From Niastella populi (GTDB taxonomy: Bacteria > Bacteroidota > Bacteroidia > Chitinophagales > Chitinophagaceae): a stretch of DNA of 64,000 nt. Made by a program: the position numbers and the translations under genes. Under the pieces are notes generated by a model. That model saw only the letters and a list, made by a program, of their open reading frames with translations, made no database searches and was not told the DNA's origin. Each line of letters starts with the position of its first letter. Position 1 is the stretch's first letter. The stretch spans positions 372,001 through 436,000 of the forward strand of contig NZ_LWBP01000001.1 in NCBI RefSeq assembly GCF_002078015.1, read 5' to 3'. Positions 1 through 9,404 of this stretch are shown piece after piece.

Positions 1-617
1 AGGTAAATGGTATCGCCGATTTTGCCGAATTCATATTTTGTATCAACTAAGATCAAACCCTGTTTGGCGGCGATTTCTTTACCGCGCGCGAATAACTTCA
101 GGGTATAATCTTCCAGAACGGCCCAATCTTCAGCTGTGGCGAGCCCGGTAGCAATTATTTGTTCTTTTGAAATATCTTCATCGTGGCCCGCTTCGGCTTT
201 AGTGCTTGGCGTTATGATGGGGGTTGGAAAAAAATCATTTTCTTTCATGCCTTCAGGTAGGGGTACACCGCATAATTCGCGTTTTCCACTGGCATAGGTT
301 CGCCATGCATGACCTGTTAAATTACCACGCACTACCATTTCGATCTTAAAAGGCACACATTTTTTACCAATAGACACATTGGGTGCAGGTACCGATACTA
401 ACCAGTTGGCACAAATGTCGCGCGTAGCCTGCAGCATGTAAGCAGCAATCTGGTTCAATACTTGTCCTTTATAAGGGATGGGGCGGGGTAAGATCACATC
501 AAATGCAGAGATGCGGTCACTGGCAATCATTACTAGCCACTGATCTTCAATAGTATATACATCTCTTACTTTGCCTCGGTAAAAGTTTGTCTGCTGAGGA
601 AATTGTAATGATTTCAT
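1..617 (-). CDS. purC: SAICAR synthase (phosphoribosylaminoimidazole-succinocarboxamide synthase), 5' part only
   Basis: The product is the de novo purine enzyme that ligates aspartate to CAIR with ATP in the cytoplasm. The frame opens at an ATG at 615-617 and runs off the left edge, so about 205 N-terminal residues are visible. It starts [20 protein letters not shown], and the GKVRDVY segment is the glycine-rich nucleotide-binding start of the family. [10 protein letters not shown] follows, and [11 protein letters not shown] close to the window edge is a second hallmark. It is divergent from the TonB receptor gene, with a 145-bp gap. The identity is clear; only the 3' end is unseen. Confidence 0.95.
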   Translation of the reverse strand, partial: MKSLQFPQQTNFYRGKVRDVYTIEDQWLVMIASDRISAFDVILPRPIPYKGQVLNQIAAYMLQATRDICANWLVSVPAPNVSIGKKCVPFKIEMVVRGNLTGHAWRTYASGKRELCGVPLPEGMKENDFFPTPIITPSTKAEAGHDEDISKEQIIATGLATAEDWAVLEDYTLKLFARGKEIAAKQGLILVDTKYEFGKIGDTIY

Positions 618-762
618 GGGCCGAAGATACCAGCGATGTTGAATATGATGAAAAAAAAGAATTCCCGAAATATCAACAAAATCAAGAAGATGTGATTAAA
701 TAAAATTTTCTGTTGAAAATTACAATCCGTATTTTGCTCTATAACCATAAAAACTCCATGCC

Positions 763-3663
763 ATGAGTAAATACTCTCGTTGCCTGGCAGCTTTATCCTT
801 GCTCTTTTTTTTTACGATTGCTGCCAGGGCTCAAACTACAACTATTTCCGGAACCGTAAGAAATAGTACCAACAAAGAACCCGTTCCCTTCGTTACGGTT
901 GTTATTAAAGGAACAGGTTCAGGGACCTATACAGATGAAAAAGGTAATTTTAAACTGACCACTTCCCGCGCCTTCCCCCTAACGCTAGAATTTACGTCCA
1001 TTGGCTTTACTGCCAAAGAAGTAGCTGTATCCGGTGGCGGAACACCTGTTGAAGTAGACCTTGTACCCGGTTCCGATCTGGGTACCGAGGTAGTTATTTC
1101 GGCAAGCCGCGTTCCGGAACGAATACTGGAATCGCCTGTGTCGATCGAACGTATGAATATAGGCGCCATTCGCGCCGCTGCTGCACCTAATTATTATGAT
1201 GGCGTGGCTAACCTGAAAGGGGTTGACCTCACAACATCAAGTTTGACTTTCCGTACTATCAGTACCCGTGGTTTTAATGGCAGTGGTAACCTGCGGTTCA
1301 ATCAGCTCGTTGATGGAATGGATAACCAGGCGCCCGGTCTGAACTTCAGCGTGGGCAATATAATTGGGCTTACCGAACTGGATGTTGACAACGTGGAACT
1401 GTTACAGGGCGCTTCTTCTGCCTTATACGGTTCAGGTGGAATGAACGGTACCCTGCTTATGAACAGTAAGAACCCGTTCAAATACCAGGGGTTGAGCTTC
1501 CAGGTAAAACATGGGTACATGCACTTCGACGATCCGGCGCAGGACAATGCAACGCCTTACTACGACTGGTCGCTTCGTTATGCAAAAAAGATCAGTGAAA
1601 AATTCGCTTTCCGGTTGTCGGGTCAATTCATAAAGGCCGATGACTGGCAGGCTACCGATTACCGCAACCTGCAACGGAACAACGTGTTCAGCTCACTCAA
1701 AGATGGTAATCGTAATACGGATCCCAATTATGATGGCGTGAACGTGTTTGGCGATGAGGCAAGTGCGAGCCTCTCTGCACTGGCACAGGCAGGTATTTTC
1801 GGACCAAACAATCCTACGCTTCCCGGGGTGATCACCAATTTAAGTACTTCCCTGGGCCGGGCGCCGACGCAGCAGGAAATCGTTGGGCATTATGCTACTA
1901 CCACTGCCTATGCCGGCAATCCCCAAACGCTGCCATTATATTTAATGGCCAATGGTTTGGCAAGAGGGTATTATGGTTCACAAAATGTAAGCCGTACGGG
2001 ATATAACGAAAATACGCTGGTTGACTATGATACCTATAATGTGAAAGTATCCGGCGCCCTGCATTATAAAATAACTGAAAATATTGAAGCTATTCTGGCT
2101 GGTAACTGGGGAACCGGTACTACGGTGTATACCGGCGCCGATCGTTACAGCATCAAGAACCTGAAAATGGGCCAGTATAAACTGGAGTTCAGGGGCAGGA
2201 ACTGGTTTTTGCGTGGTTATACCATTCAGGAAAATTCTGGAGACGCGTATACGGCCACTACGGCTGCAGTGGCGATCAACCGTGCCTGGAAAGCCGATCA
2301 AACATGGTTTGGCCAGTACGCTTCATTTTATTCAGGCGCCCGTATGGCCGGACTTCCAGATGCTCAGGCACATGCTTTAGCACGGGACTCTGCTCAGGTG
2401 GGTGCTTATTTGCCCGGTACACCCGCCTTTCAGGCCGCTTTCGATAGTGCAGTAAATAAGTCTATCAGCAAAGGCGGCGCTAAATTCGAAGACAAATCAG
2501 ATATGTATCATTTCGAAGGCCAGTATAACCTGAGCGATCATATCAAATTTGCAGAAGTACTGGTAGGCGCCAACTTCCGTCGCTATGTGCTGAACTCAAG
2601 CGGAACCATCTTTGCCGATAGTACCGGTACCATCGGTATCAACGAAGTGGGCGGTTACGCGCAGGTATCGAAATGGGTGCTGGAAGAGCGGTTGAAATTA
2701 ACCGTTTCAGGCCGGTACGATAAGAACGAAAACTTCGACGGCCGCTTTACACCACGCGCCACCGCACTACTAAAAGTGGCAAAAGACAACAGCATCCGCT
2801 TATCGTATCAGCAGGCGTATCGTTTCCCTTCTACGCAGGACCAATGGATCAACCTGCGTACGCCGGCGAGCATCCTTATCGGCGGGTTACCCGATTTCTA
2901 TTCGTTCTATAATTTTGGCGGAAGCCCTGCTTATACTGCCGAAAGCATAGTCGCTTACCGCAATTCAATCAATAATGGCACGCCTAATCCCACTTTACTA
3001 CAAGAGGCTGATTTCGGAACGCTGAAACCTGAGATCGCCAACTCATACGAAATTGGGTACCGCGGTTTGCTTACGCCGAAACTGCTTGTTGATGCATATG
3101 GTTATTATAGCCAGTACAAAGACTTCCTGGGCCGTAAGGCGGTGGGCAGAGGCGCCAGCGCCGACCCAGCCAAAACATTTACTGAACTGGCAAGCCCGTT
3201 CACGACTACCAATTACTCTTTTGTATCCAATTCAGAAAATACAGTAAATGCATTAGGCTGGGGGGTAAGCGTGAATTACCGGTTTAACAAGGGCTACGAT
3301 TTCGGTGTTAACGTATCGGGCGATCAGTTGAATGATGTCGATTCGGGGTTGGTAACTTTCTTCAACACGCCAAAGGTTCGCTTCAATGTAACTTTCGGTA
3401 ATGATAAAGTGAATAACAGCAATTGGGGTTTCAATGTCCTGTATCGCTGGCAGGATGAAATGTTGTGGCAAGGTACTTTCGGTACCGGCCAGGTAGAATC
3501 ATTCGGTTCACTTGATGCGATGATCAGCTATCGTTTGCCTAAGATCAAAAGCCTGATCAAACTGGGCGCTACCAACCTCACGAACAAGTATTATACTACG
3601 GCGTTTGGTAACCCAAGCGTTGGCGGGTTGTACTACGTGAGCTTTGGGTACAATGTGTTTTAA
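763..3663 (+). CDS. TonB-dependent outer-membrane receptor with carboxypeptidase-regulatory-like N-terminal domain
   Basis: A 966-residue outer-membrane receptor that would take up a ligand using TonB energy. Residues 1-24 form a signal peptide ending ARAQ. About 27-110 is the CarboxypepD_reg-like beta-sandwich typical of Bacteroidota receptors (ISGTVRNSTNKEPVPFVTV). About 115-245 is the plug (PVSIERM, LLQGASSALYGSGGMNGTLL), and the rest is the beta-barrel, ending in the aromatic terminus SFGYNVF expected for barrel assembly. No SusD-type lipoprotein follows, so it is not a classic SusC/SusD glycan pair, and the ligand cannot be read from the sequence. It is a single gene closed by a strong terminator and faces the ABC operon. 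Confidence 0.93.
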   Translation: MSKYSRCLAALSLLFFFTIAARAQTTTISGTVRNSTNKEPVPFVTVVIKGTGSGTYTDEKGNFKLTTSRAFPLTLEFTSIGFTAKEVAVSGGGTPVEVDLVPGSDLGTEVVISASRVPERILESPVSIERMNIGAIRAAAAPNYYDGVANLKGVDLTTSSLTFRTISTRGFNGSGNLRFNQLVDGMDNQAPGLNFSVGNIIGLTELDVDNVELLQGASSALYGSGGMNGTLLMNSKNPFKYQGLSFQVKHGYMHFDDPAQDNATPYYDWSLRYAKKISEKFAFRLSGQFIKADDWQATDYRNLQRNNVFSSLKDGNRNTDPNYDGVNVFGDEASASLSALAQAGIFGPNNPTLPGVITNLSTSLGRAPTQQEIVGHYATTTAYAGNPQTLPLYLMANGLARGYYGSQNVSRTGYNENTLVDYDTYNVKVSGALHYKITENIEAILAGNWGTGTTVYTGADRYSIKNLKMGQYKLEFRGRNWFLRGYTIQENSGDAYTATTAAVAINRAWKADQTWFGQYASFYSGARMAGLPDAQAHALARDSAQVGAYLPGTPAFQAAFDSAVNKSISKGGAKFEDKSDMYHFEGQYNLSDHIKFAEVLVGANFRRYVLNSSGTIFADSTGTIGINEVGGYAQVSKWVLEERLKLTVSGRYDKNENFDGRFTPRATALLKVAKDNSIRLSYQQAYRFPSTQDQWINLRTPASILIGGLPDFYSFYNFGGSPAYTAESIVAYRNSINNGTPNPTLLQEADFGTLKPEIANSYEIGYRGLLTPKLLVDAYGYYSQYKDFLGRKAVGRGASADPAKTFTELASPFTTTNYSFVSNSENTVNALGWGVSVNYRFNKGYDFGVNVSGDQLNDVDSGLVTFFNTPKVRFNVTFGNDKVNNSNWGFNVLYRWQDEMLWQGTFGTGQVESFGSLDAMISYRLPKIKSLIKLGATNLTNKYYTTAFGNPSVGGLYYVSFGYNVF

Positions 3664-3684
3664 AAGTCAGTAAAGCTTTATAAA

Positions 3685-3715
3685 AAATGCGGCATCGTTA
3701 CTGATTGCCGCATTT
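3685..3715. terminator. Bidirectional intrinsic terminator between the TonB receptor and ABC ATPase genes
   Basis: A perfect 10-bp stem, AAATGCGGCA (3685-3694) with TGCCGCATTT (3706-3715), has an 11-nt loop, A-rich sequence on its left and T-rich sequence on its right. It can therefore end both convergent transcripts. Confidence 0.85.
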
Positions 3716-3738
3716 ATTTTTATGTTTCTCTGTGCTGA

Positions 3739-4596
3739 TCAACTCTTCAGCATGATATCTTTCACCATCTTCACACAATCGAGGTGCTGCGCGGTAAAGC
3801 TATCCTGCCAGGCAATGCCCATTTGTTTCAGATCGAAATGTTTTAATACAGTGGCAACGGAACCTAACTGACCGTTCTCTTCCTGTTTGTAGCCAAGTAT
3901 ATAAACCGAATCGGCCAGCTCTATCGCCAGTTCAATATCGTGGGTACTGAACATGATCGTGTTCAGTTCATGGCTTTCATTAATTAGTTGAAACGCTTTT
4001 TTTACGCTGACGATATTACCGATATCCAAACCCGAAAATGGTTCATCGAGCACCATATAATGACCCGAACTGAGCAATTGCTCGAGGATGGCCGTCCGCT
4101 GCCGCTGACCGCCCGACAAGAAGTTTGGATACTGATCTTTGCAGGTTTCCAAACCCCAGTCTTTCAGGTAATGCATGATCTTTTCATCTTTTTCCTGTTT
4201 GGATAAAGTGGTTTTGCGTAAAGCGAACAGCAGCGTTTCATATACTGTTTTATGCCTGAACAGGGTGTATTTCTGATTTACGAACCCAACGTCGCCTTCG
4301 TGTACCTGTTTGGCGGGTTGTTGTCCGTTCTCAACTGGCTTGCTTAGATCAGGAATCAGCACCCGGCCGGTGGTAGGTTTTTCCAATCCGGTGAGCGCCC
4401 TGAAAAGGGTTGATTTTCCGCGGCCCGACCGTCCCAGGAATGCAATGATCTGGCCCTGTTGCCGGCTGGCGCGAACAGTATCTTTTTCGGTAATATTAAT
4501 GTCGCGAATGATGGTCCTGTCACCATAGGAAACGCTCAGGTTCTCTACGTGCAGGATGACGCCTTTTTGCTCATAGGTCTGTGCTGCAGTTGTCAT
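3739..4596 (-). CDS. ABC transporter ATP-binding protein (NitT/TauT-like), last gene of the five-gene operon
   Basis: The cytoplasmic ATPase of an importer-like ABC system, about 285 residues. A Walker A-like loop (GRSGRGKST), the signature (LSGGQRQR), Walker B (YMVLDEPFSGLD) and the switch His (STHD) are all present. The Walker A has Arg where most families have Gly or Cys (GRSGRGKS). I chose the ATG at 4594-4596 over the one at 4638: it lies one base after the permease stop codon, which suggests translational coupling, whereas the longer form would overlap the permease by 41 bp. The likely partner is the permease immediately upstream. The substrate is unknown; nitrate/sulfonate-type and phosphate-type importers are the nearest general look-alikes. 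Confidence 0.9.
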   Translation of the reverse strand: MTTAAQTYEQKGVILHVENLSVSYGDRTIIRDINITEKDTVRASRQQGQIIAFLGRSGRGKSTLFRALTGLEKPTTGRVLIPDLSKPVENGQQPAKQVHEGDVGFVNQKYTLFRHKTVYETLLFALRKTTLSKQEKDEKIMHYLKDWGLETCKDQYPNFLSGGQRQRTAILEQLLSSGHYMVLDEPFSGLDIGNIVSVKKAFQLINESHELNTIMFSTHDIELAIELADSVYILGYKQEENGQLGSVATVLKHFDLKQMGIAWQDSFTAQHLDCVKMVKDIMLKS

Positions 4597-4597
4597 A

Positions 4598-5374
4598 TCA
4601 GAAGGTTGAATACTTGAATAGGGATTTACGGGTTGCACGAAGCACCCAGTCGAGTAGCAGGCCTACCAGTAAGATCACGAGCTGTAGCGCTACGATACGG
4701 CCATGGTTCATGAATTTGTCGCTGTTCTTGATCAGCACACCAAGCCCCCCGGCAGCCACCAGGATCGATTCTACGGTTACCAGCATCATCCAGGTCATGG
4801 CCAGGTTCTGGCGCAATACATCGATCACATAATCGAGCCGGCCTTTGATGATCACTTCCCATAACACTTCCCAACGGGTGCACTTCAGCGAACGCGCATG
4901 ATCGATCTCATCGGCGGGTACATCTTTTAAAACCGCCAGCAGCGACGTAATGAAGTACAAACTCATGAAGATCACCAGCACGCTTACCTGCATATTACGG
5001 GCGCTGCTCACCAGTAATGCCAGGTAAAAAGTGATGCCCGTAAGCGGCAGGTACCTTAATTTACTCAGTGTTATGGCCAGCGGTTGCAAAGCGGGCAGGG
5101 GAGATATGTATACGAGTAATAATGAAACCAGTATGGAGTAAACAGTGGCTTGCAGGCAGAGAGCCAGCGAACTGCCTACATGAACAACAAGGCCTTCCTG
5201 GTACAACGAAAGAAACCCATCCCAAACCTGACCCGGTGTTGGGAACAAATGTTTTTCGCCTGAAGAGGAAATGATCCAGTAAATTACCAGCAGCGCTATC
5301 CACGCGGCAAATATTATATACCGCTCTTTATGAGCTACTTTTTCAAACGGCCTGAACCAGTTTTTAAGTTTCAT
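4598..5374 (-). CDS. ABC transporter permease (NitT/TauT-like)
   Basis: An inner-membrane permease of 258 residues with about six hydrophobic segments: the first near 22-36, then four between about 68 and 148, and two near 195-245. An EAA-like cytoplasmic loop (EIDHARSLKCTRWEVLWEVI), the contact site for the ATPase, lies at about 160-180, although the EAA itself is replaced by DHA. It is one base from the ATPase gene. A strong hairpin separates it from the substrate-binding gene upstream, so it may be made in lower amounts than that protein. The transported compound cannot be inferred. Confidence 0.88.
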   Translation of the reverse strand: MKLKNWFRPFEKVAHKERYIIFAAWIALLVIYWIISSSGEKHLFPTPGQVWDGFLSLYQEGLVVHVGSSLALCLQATVYSILVSLLLVYISPLPALQPLAITLSKLRYLPLTGITFYLALLVSSARNMQVSVLVIFMSLYFITSLLAVLKDVPADEIDHARSLKCTRWEVLWEVIIKGRLDYVIDVLRQNLAMTWMMLVTVESILVAAGGLGVLIKNSDKFMNHGRIVALQLVILLVGLLLDWVLRATRKSLFKYSTF

Positions 5375-5391
5375 AAGATATTTTTAAGCAA

Positions 5392-5428
5392 AAGGGTGAG
5401 GCATCTTCTAAAAAGATGCCTCACCCTT
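5392..5428 (-). terminator. Intra-operon hairpin, likely partial terminator or mRNA stabiliser
   Basis: A perfect 16-bp stem (5392-5407 with 5413-5428) and a 5-nt loop lie in the 66-bp gap between the SBP-OmpA gene and the permease. Read on the minus strand it is followed by a short, interrupted T-rich stretch (CCCTTTTGCTT), weaker than a full terminator. Such hairpins commonly let the binding-protein gene be expressed above the transporter genes; that role here is inference. Confidence 0.65.
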
Positions 5429-5440
5429 ATTACAGTCAGG

Positions 5441-7237
5441 TTATTTAAGAAGAGTGATCACCACCCGGCGGTTCTTTGCTTTACCGGCCGGTGTGCTGTT
5501 ATCGGCAACAGGTTCATCCTGGCCTTTGCCATCCGTTTTCTGAAAGCGGGTGGCGGGTATGCCTTTCTGTATAAGGAAATTCTTTACCGCTTCGGCACGG
5601 GCGGTTGACAACGCATAATTGGCGTCCTGTGTGCCGGTATTATCGGTATGGCCTACCAGTTCCAGTTTTGAATCTTCTGCCTGTATCAGCAGGTTATAGA
5701 TCTGGTCCAGTACATCTTTGGCTTCAGGCCGAACGGTGGCTCTGCCCACATCAAAATTGATGCGCCATTCACCCGATGCCATTACGCTTGTTGCTTTTTT
5801 AGAATAATCAGCAGTGTAAGTGGTTCCTGCATCGATATTGGTGATCCCTTTCAGGTAAGAAATGTTCACAGCTTCTTCGTAAGGCACAATACGTTTAACG
5901 TTCTGGTTAAAACCACCGGGGTTCAGTTCTTTCAGGTAACGTGATACCTGGTCATAAACAGCTTTATAACGATTTATACCATCGGTAGCACCAAAGTATT
6001 GGTTGCAGTCGGCCAGGTTGAAAACGCGCGAACCGCCCATGTTATAGGAAATGCCGCCTTTTTCTCCCTGCTGGCCTTTAAACATCGCGTACCAGTAGTC
6101 GCCGTTTTCCTGTTTGAAGTTTTCGGCAACGGTTTCCGATGCCTTTTTGCGCCAGCTGTCATATTGCTTCATCTGGTTGGTAGCCAGAAAAGTTGCTTTA
6201 AAAATATTGGTCACCAGTTCCTTGTTGGCATCTGCCCATTGTTTCAACCCGATCACGGTAGTAGGCATCTGGTTATTGAATTCTTTGGTAGATACCACAT
6301 CGGTAAAACCGTTCAGGGCATCGAATACCATTTTATCGCCGGGCGTCCATGTTGCGCAACCATCAATTTTTTTATTGATCGTTTTACCGGTGAGCTTTCC
6401 GCCCTTTACTTCTTTCATGGGAACGGTATAACCCTGGGTTTGCGACTTAATAAGCGCTTTTGACGCTTCAATATAATCGTCATTTTCTGCGGCTACGAAG
6501 TTTACGGCTTCTGCATCATACGTGGCGGGGTCGGGATTTACTTTCAGCCCGTTGGCAAATGCATAGTTAACGGCTACCACCCAGTCGCCATCGCCGATTA
6601 CAGTTGAAATTAAGGCGCCTTTCATCGACTGTGGGTTCATCTTCCAGCTTGGGGGCCCAATCACTTTATCTTCACCATAACTTAAACCAATAGCGCCCAA
6701 TACCTGTAACTGGTATTTACCAGCGCCATATTTATCATTGAGGGCCTGTTGTGCAGAGCTGATATAAAAAGGTGCGCCATCACCCATGATCATGATCGCC
6801 GCTACTCCTTCTTTTGGTATATTATTTCCTTTGTCGAACTCTTCAACGAATTTCATTTGCTGGTTACGCAATTCTGAAAGCCAATCCTGGCGGATCAATT
6901 CAAGATTGACGCCATTTTTTTCCATCAGCGAACCTTTGGTGGTTTTGGAACCGCCATTGGCTACTATTATACCCGACTGGGCATTCCAGGCATAACCGGC
7001 TATGCGTACCAGTGGTTTGGAACCTGCTTCCGAAGATGCTTCTGCCTGGGGCAGCGGCAACTCGGCCGAAGTAGTTACATTATTTACATCTTTGTCCGAA
7101 ACATCCAGTTTTTCAAGCGATTTGGATTCATCTACACGCAGGCCGGGACTTAAAAAATAAACAGCGCTACCAATGGCGCCCGCTACCAATAGCGTTATCA
7201 GGGCCTTTGAAAAAAAGGTTAGGTTAGACCATTTCAT
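5441..7237 (-). CDS. Membrane-anchored periplasmic substrate-binding protein fused to an OmpA C-terminal domain
   Basis: A 598-residue fusion. A single N-terminal membrane segment (about 11-29, ALITLLVAGAIGSAVYFL) has no cleavage or lipobox motif, so it looks like an anchor. Residues about 75-420 resemble a type II periplasmic binding protein of the NMT1/phosphate-binding kind (LVRIAGYAWNAQSGIIVANGG). About 485-598 is an OmpA/MotB-type peptidoglycan-binding domain (FDVGRATVRPEAKDVLDQI, LVGHTDNTGTQDANYALSTARAEAV, NRRVVITL). A binding protein tied to both inner membrane and cell wall is unusual for an ABC importer. The gene sits 24 bp after a coiled-coil membrane protein and ahead of the permease and ATPase, so all probably act together. 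It may sense or gate rather than shuttle ligand; that is inference. Confidence 0.85.
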   Translation of the reverse strand: MKWSNLTFFSKALITLLVAGAIGSAVYFLSPGLRVDESKSLEKLDVSDKDVNNVTTSAELPLPQAEASSEAGSKPLVRIAGYAWNAQSGIIVANGGSKTTKGSLMEKNGVNLELIRQDWLSELRNQQMKFVEEFDKGNNIPKEGVAAIMIMGDGAPFYISSAQQALNDKYGAGKYQLQVLGAIGLSYGEDKVIGPPSWKMNPQSMKGALISTVIGDGDWVVAVNYAFANGLKVNPDPATYDAEAVNFVAAENDDYIEASKALIKSQTQGYTVPMKEVKGGKLTGKTINKKIDGCATWTPGDKMVFDALNGFTDVVSTKEFNNQMPTTVIGLKQWADANKELVTNIFKATFLATNQMKQYDSWRKKASETVAENFKQENGDYWYAMFKGQQGEKGGISYNMGGSRVFNLADCNQYFGATDGINRYKAVYDQVSRYLKELNPGGFNQNVKRIVPYEEAVNISYLKGITNIDAGTTYTADYSKKATSVMASGEWRINFDVGRATVRPEAKDVLDQIYNLLIQAEDSKLELVGHTDNTGTQDANYALSTARAEAVKNFLIQKGIPATRFQKTDGKGQDEPVADNSTPAGKAKNRRVVITLLK

Positions 7238-7261
7238 GTGTTGTTCTGTGTGTTGGTTAAA

Positions 7262-8371
7262 TTAATTGAAAATATCCCCGAAACCTTTGCTTTCCAGCTT
7301 ATCTTCCTGTGATAATTTGTAGTTGGGGTTGCTGTATTTTTTCGATTCCGGAATAGTATAATTATCGGTTTTGATCTGGTCGGCCAGTTTATCGAGCTTG
7401 GAATACAGCTCATCGCTATCCATTGAATACTGGCTGGTGAGCGTGTCGAGGTCGAGCAGGTTCTCTTTGGTAGTGGCCAGGTCGAGCTCGATGGTATTGG
7501 TAACCACATCCAATGCATACTCCAGTTCCCATCCTTTGGTAAACAGCATGGCCGATTTGGCCTGCTCGGTGGCGGCACGGGCTGCCTGGGCAAAGGCGTA
7601 TTCTTTTTTCAGCATATCGATGCTCACTTCAAAATCGGCGATCTTTATTTCCATGGCCGTGTCTACCATATTGAGTTTACGGTCTAACTTGCCGATCACA
7701 TGCGCCCTGCTGCCGTATTTTCGTACCAGGCTCGTACTTTGATTCAGCATATGGCTTATACGCTGTGCCTCGCTCAGGGTTTTCATAAGATTTGTTTGAT
7801 ACTCGACATACTCATCAGAATCCTTGGCCGCTTCCCCCATTTTAGCGTCCATCTCCTGCATCCTGCTTTTGGTGGTTTCTGCTTTTGATTGCAACACCAA
7901 CACTTTATCCTGGTAGTCTTTTGCTTCTTTTTCCGCTTTTATCGATTCGCTTTCCATGTTCGATTTAATAGCTTTGATCTTAGCCTTGGCTTCTTTAAAT
8001 CGTGCCCGGTTCTGCGTCATCTTTTCTTTTTGTTCTTCCAGCTCGCCAAACGGATCGTATTTGATCAACATCTTGTGAAATATTCTGGCCAGTTTTTTAA
8101 GTGCTTTAATGATCACCGGCAGCATTATGAAAAAAGCGATCACCAGCACGGCGGCGGCAATGGCGCCCAATACCTGGCCCACCCATGTAAATACAATAGG
8201 CAGAATAAATTTATATAACCCCCATGCAATAGTGCCCAGAATAACCAGGCCAATTACAGTGGCAATTCCTTTTTCTCCTTTACGCCAGTTCTTGGGATTG
8301 AATGTTATCTGGCTTTTTTCGAAATGCTTGAGAATAGGCAGTTCAAGCACCTTACTGGATTCAGTTGACAT
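7262..8371 (-). CDS. Membrane protein with long cytoplasmic coiled coil (unknown family)
   Basis: The 369 residues hold two adjacent hydrophobic segments (about 35-55 and 60-85), then a long charged helix-rich region (about 110-290, many K, E, A and Q in heptad-like order, for example SESIKAEKEAKDYQDKVLVL). The C-terminal tail is more polar. The outline recalls PspA/IM30 or band-7-associated coiled-coil proteins, but I see no diagnostic motif and do not assign a family. It is the second gene of the operon, 25 bp after the first gene and 24 bp before the SBP-OmpA gene. A scaffold linking the periplasmic sensor to the cytoplasm is a guess. Confidence 0.75.
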   Translation of the reverse strand: MSTESSKVLELPILKHFEKSQITFNPKNWRKGEKGIATVIGLVILGTIAWGLYKFILPIVFTWVGQVLGAIAAAVLVIAFFIMLPVIIKALKKLARIFHKMLIKYDPFGELEEQKEKMTQNRARFKEAKAKIKAIKSNMESESIKAEKEAKDYQDKVLVLQSKAETTKSRMQEMDAKMGEAAKDSDEYVEYQTNLMKTLSEAQRISHMLNQSTSLVRKYGSRAHVIGKLDRKLNMVDTAMEIKIADFEVSIDMLKKEYAFAQAARAATEQAKSAMLFTKGWELEYALDVVTNTIELDLATTKENLLDLDTLTSQYSMDSDELYSKLDKLADQIKTDNYTIPESKKYSNPNYKLSQEDKLESKGFGDIFN

Positions 8372-8396
8372 TCTTATAGATTTAAAATAAAAGTTG

Positions 8397-9104
8397 TTAG
8401 GCTTTAATATGTTTCAGGATCCCTTCTTTGATAATATTCAGTTTGTCGATGCTTACTTTCCGGGCCATGTCATTGGCCAGTAATTTTTCGCGGATAGCTT
8501 TTTCCTGGGGATAGAAAGTTTCGTCTGTTTTTGTAAGCGCGGCTCTTTTTTGACTGATATCTGCTTCCAGGTGTTGTAGTTCAGCGCGAAGCTGCGTTAT
8601 ACGGGCCGCTCCGGCATCTATTTCACGTTGCAGTTTGTCTTTGTCGGTACTCTTTTTTTCCTGCAGGGAATTCAGTTTTTGCTGTCCCTGGTTCACATAC
8701 TGCCCATGCACCTCATTTATTTTGCTGATATAAAACTCGGCGTCGGTCATTAACTTTTGCGGAGTAATGGTCTTGTCGAGCGACTTCGCCATCTGGTATG
8801 CTAACTGGTAGGTACTGTCATTAGCATGCCCAATACTGCTGATTGCTTTGTAGAATTCGTAAAAATCGTAACCGGGCATGTTGATGGAATCAAGACCTGA
8901 TTCATACACATTAAGCACTTCCTGTACAGAAGGATCGATAGCCGGTGGTGGAGTGGCCATACCATTGGCCGAACCGGTTTGAACGGATTGACTATCTGTA
9001 ACGGGGAATGAAAAAGATTCCGTTTTATTTTTTTCGGTTGTATCTTTTTTAGCAGTTTCGGATTCGGTCTCTTTTACAAACAGGCTCTTCCAGTTTTTAA
9101 TCAT
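8397..9104 (-). CDS. Coiled-coil protein of unknown function, first gene of the ABC/OmpA operon
   Basis: The 235-residue soluble protein has no signal peptide. The first 60 residues are low-complexity and rich in S, T, K and E, likely disordered. About 60-130 is a compact helical part (VLNVYESGLDSINMPGYDFY), and about 135-200 is a coiled coil (KLNSLQEKKSTDKDKLQREI). I do not recognise the family. It begins the five-gene minus-strand operon; the 343 bp upstream presumably hold the promoter. Its partnership with the neighbouring membrane coiled-coil protein is inferred from spacing only. Confidence 0.7.
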   Translation of the reverse strand: MIKNWKSLFVKETESETAKKDTTEKNKTESFSFPVTDSQSVQTGSANGMATPPPAIDPSVQEVLNVYESGLDSINMPGYDFYEFYKAISSIGHANDSTYQLAYQMAKSLDKTITPQKLMTDAEFYISKINEVHGQYVNQGQQKLNSLQEKKSTDKDKLQREIDAGAARITQLRAELQHLEADISQKRAALTKTDETFYPQEKAIREKLLANDMARKVSIDKLNIIKEGILKHIKA

Positions 9105-9167
9105 GGATGATAAGGGTTTACTTAAGGTAACTAAAGGGATTTAAACGCTACATTAAATCCTGATTTA

Positions 9168-9190
9168 CAAATAGACTAATAGACTATTTG
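9168..9190. promoter_or_regulatory. Small inverted repeat upstream of the ABC/OmpA operon
   Basis: CAAATAG (9168-9174) and CTATTTG (9184-9190) form a 7-bp inverted repeat that encloses a direct repeat of ATAGACTA. It lies about 65-85 bp upstream of the first operon gene. It could be an operator; no regulator is known. Confidence 0.3.
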
Positions 9191-9270
9191 ATAAACACTT
9201 TTGTATTTATCAACAACTTTTTTCTGATTAAATATGCCTTTCTGGTAGTTATAGATGCAATGAAACTTTA

Positions 9271-9278
9271 CAAATATA
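9271..9278 (-). promoter_or_regulatory. Possible -7 promoter element of the ABC/OmpA operon
   Basis: Read on the minus strand this is TATATTTG, a match to the Bacteroidota TAnnTTTG element. I see no -33 TTG at the usual distance, and the leader would be about 160 nt, so the call is tentative. The rest of the 9105-9447 gap is AT-rich without a gene; its right end carries ATTATCACATTA-type word repeats. Confidence 0.3.
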
Positions 9279-9404
9279 AGGCATGCGTACTCAAAACGCA
9301 CTGAATTAAGGATTATTGTAATATCAATGGCGTAATGTTGATTGGTATTAGCAATTATACTAAAGTGATGGAGTGCAAAAAGGTCAGCTTCCCTGCCGCG
9401 CAGC

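Noticed and set aside
763-3663. SusC of a glycan-utilisation locus
   Set aside because: No SusD-like gene or glycoside hydrolase follows; the gene is closed by a terminator.
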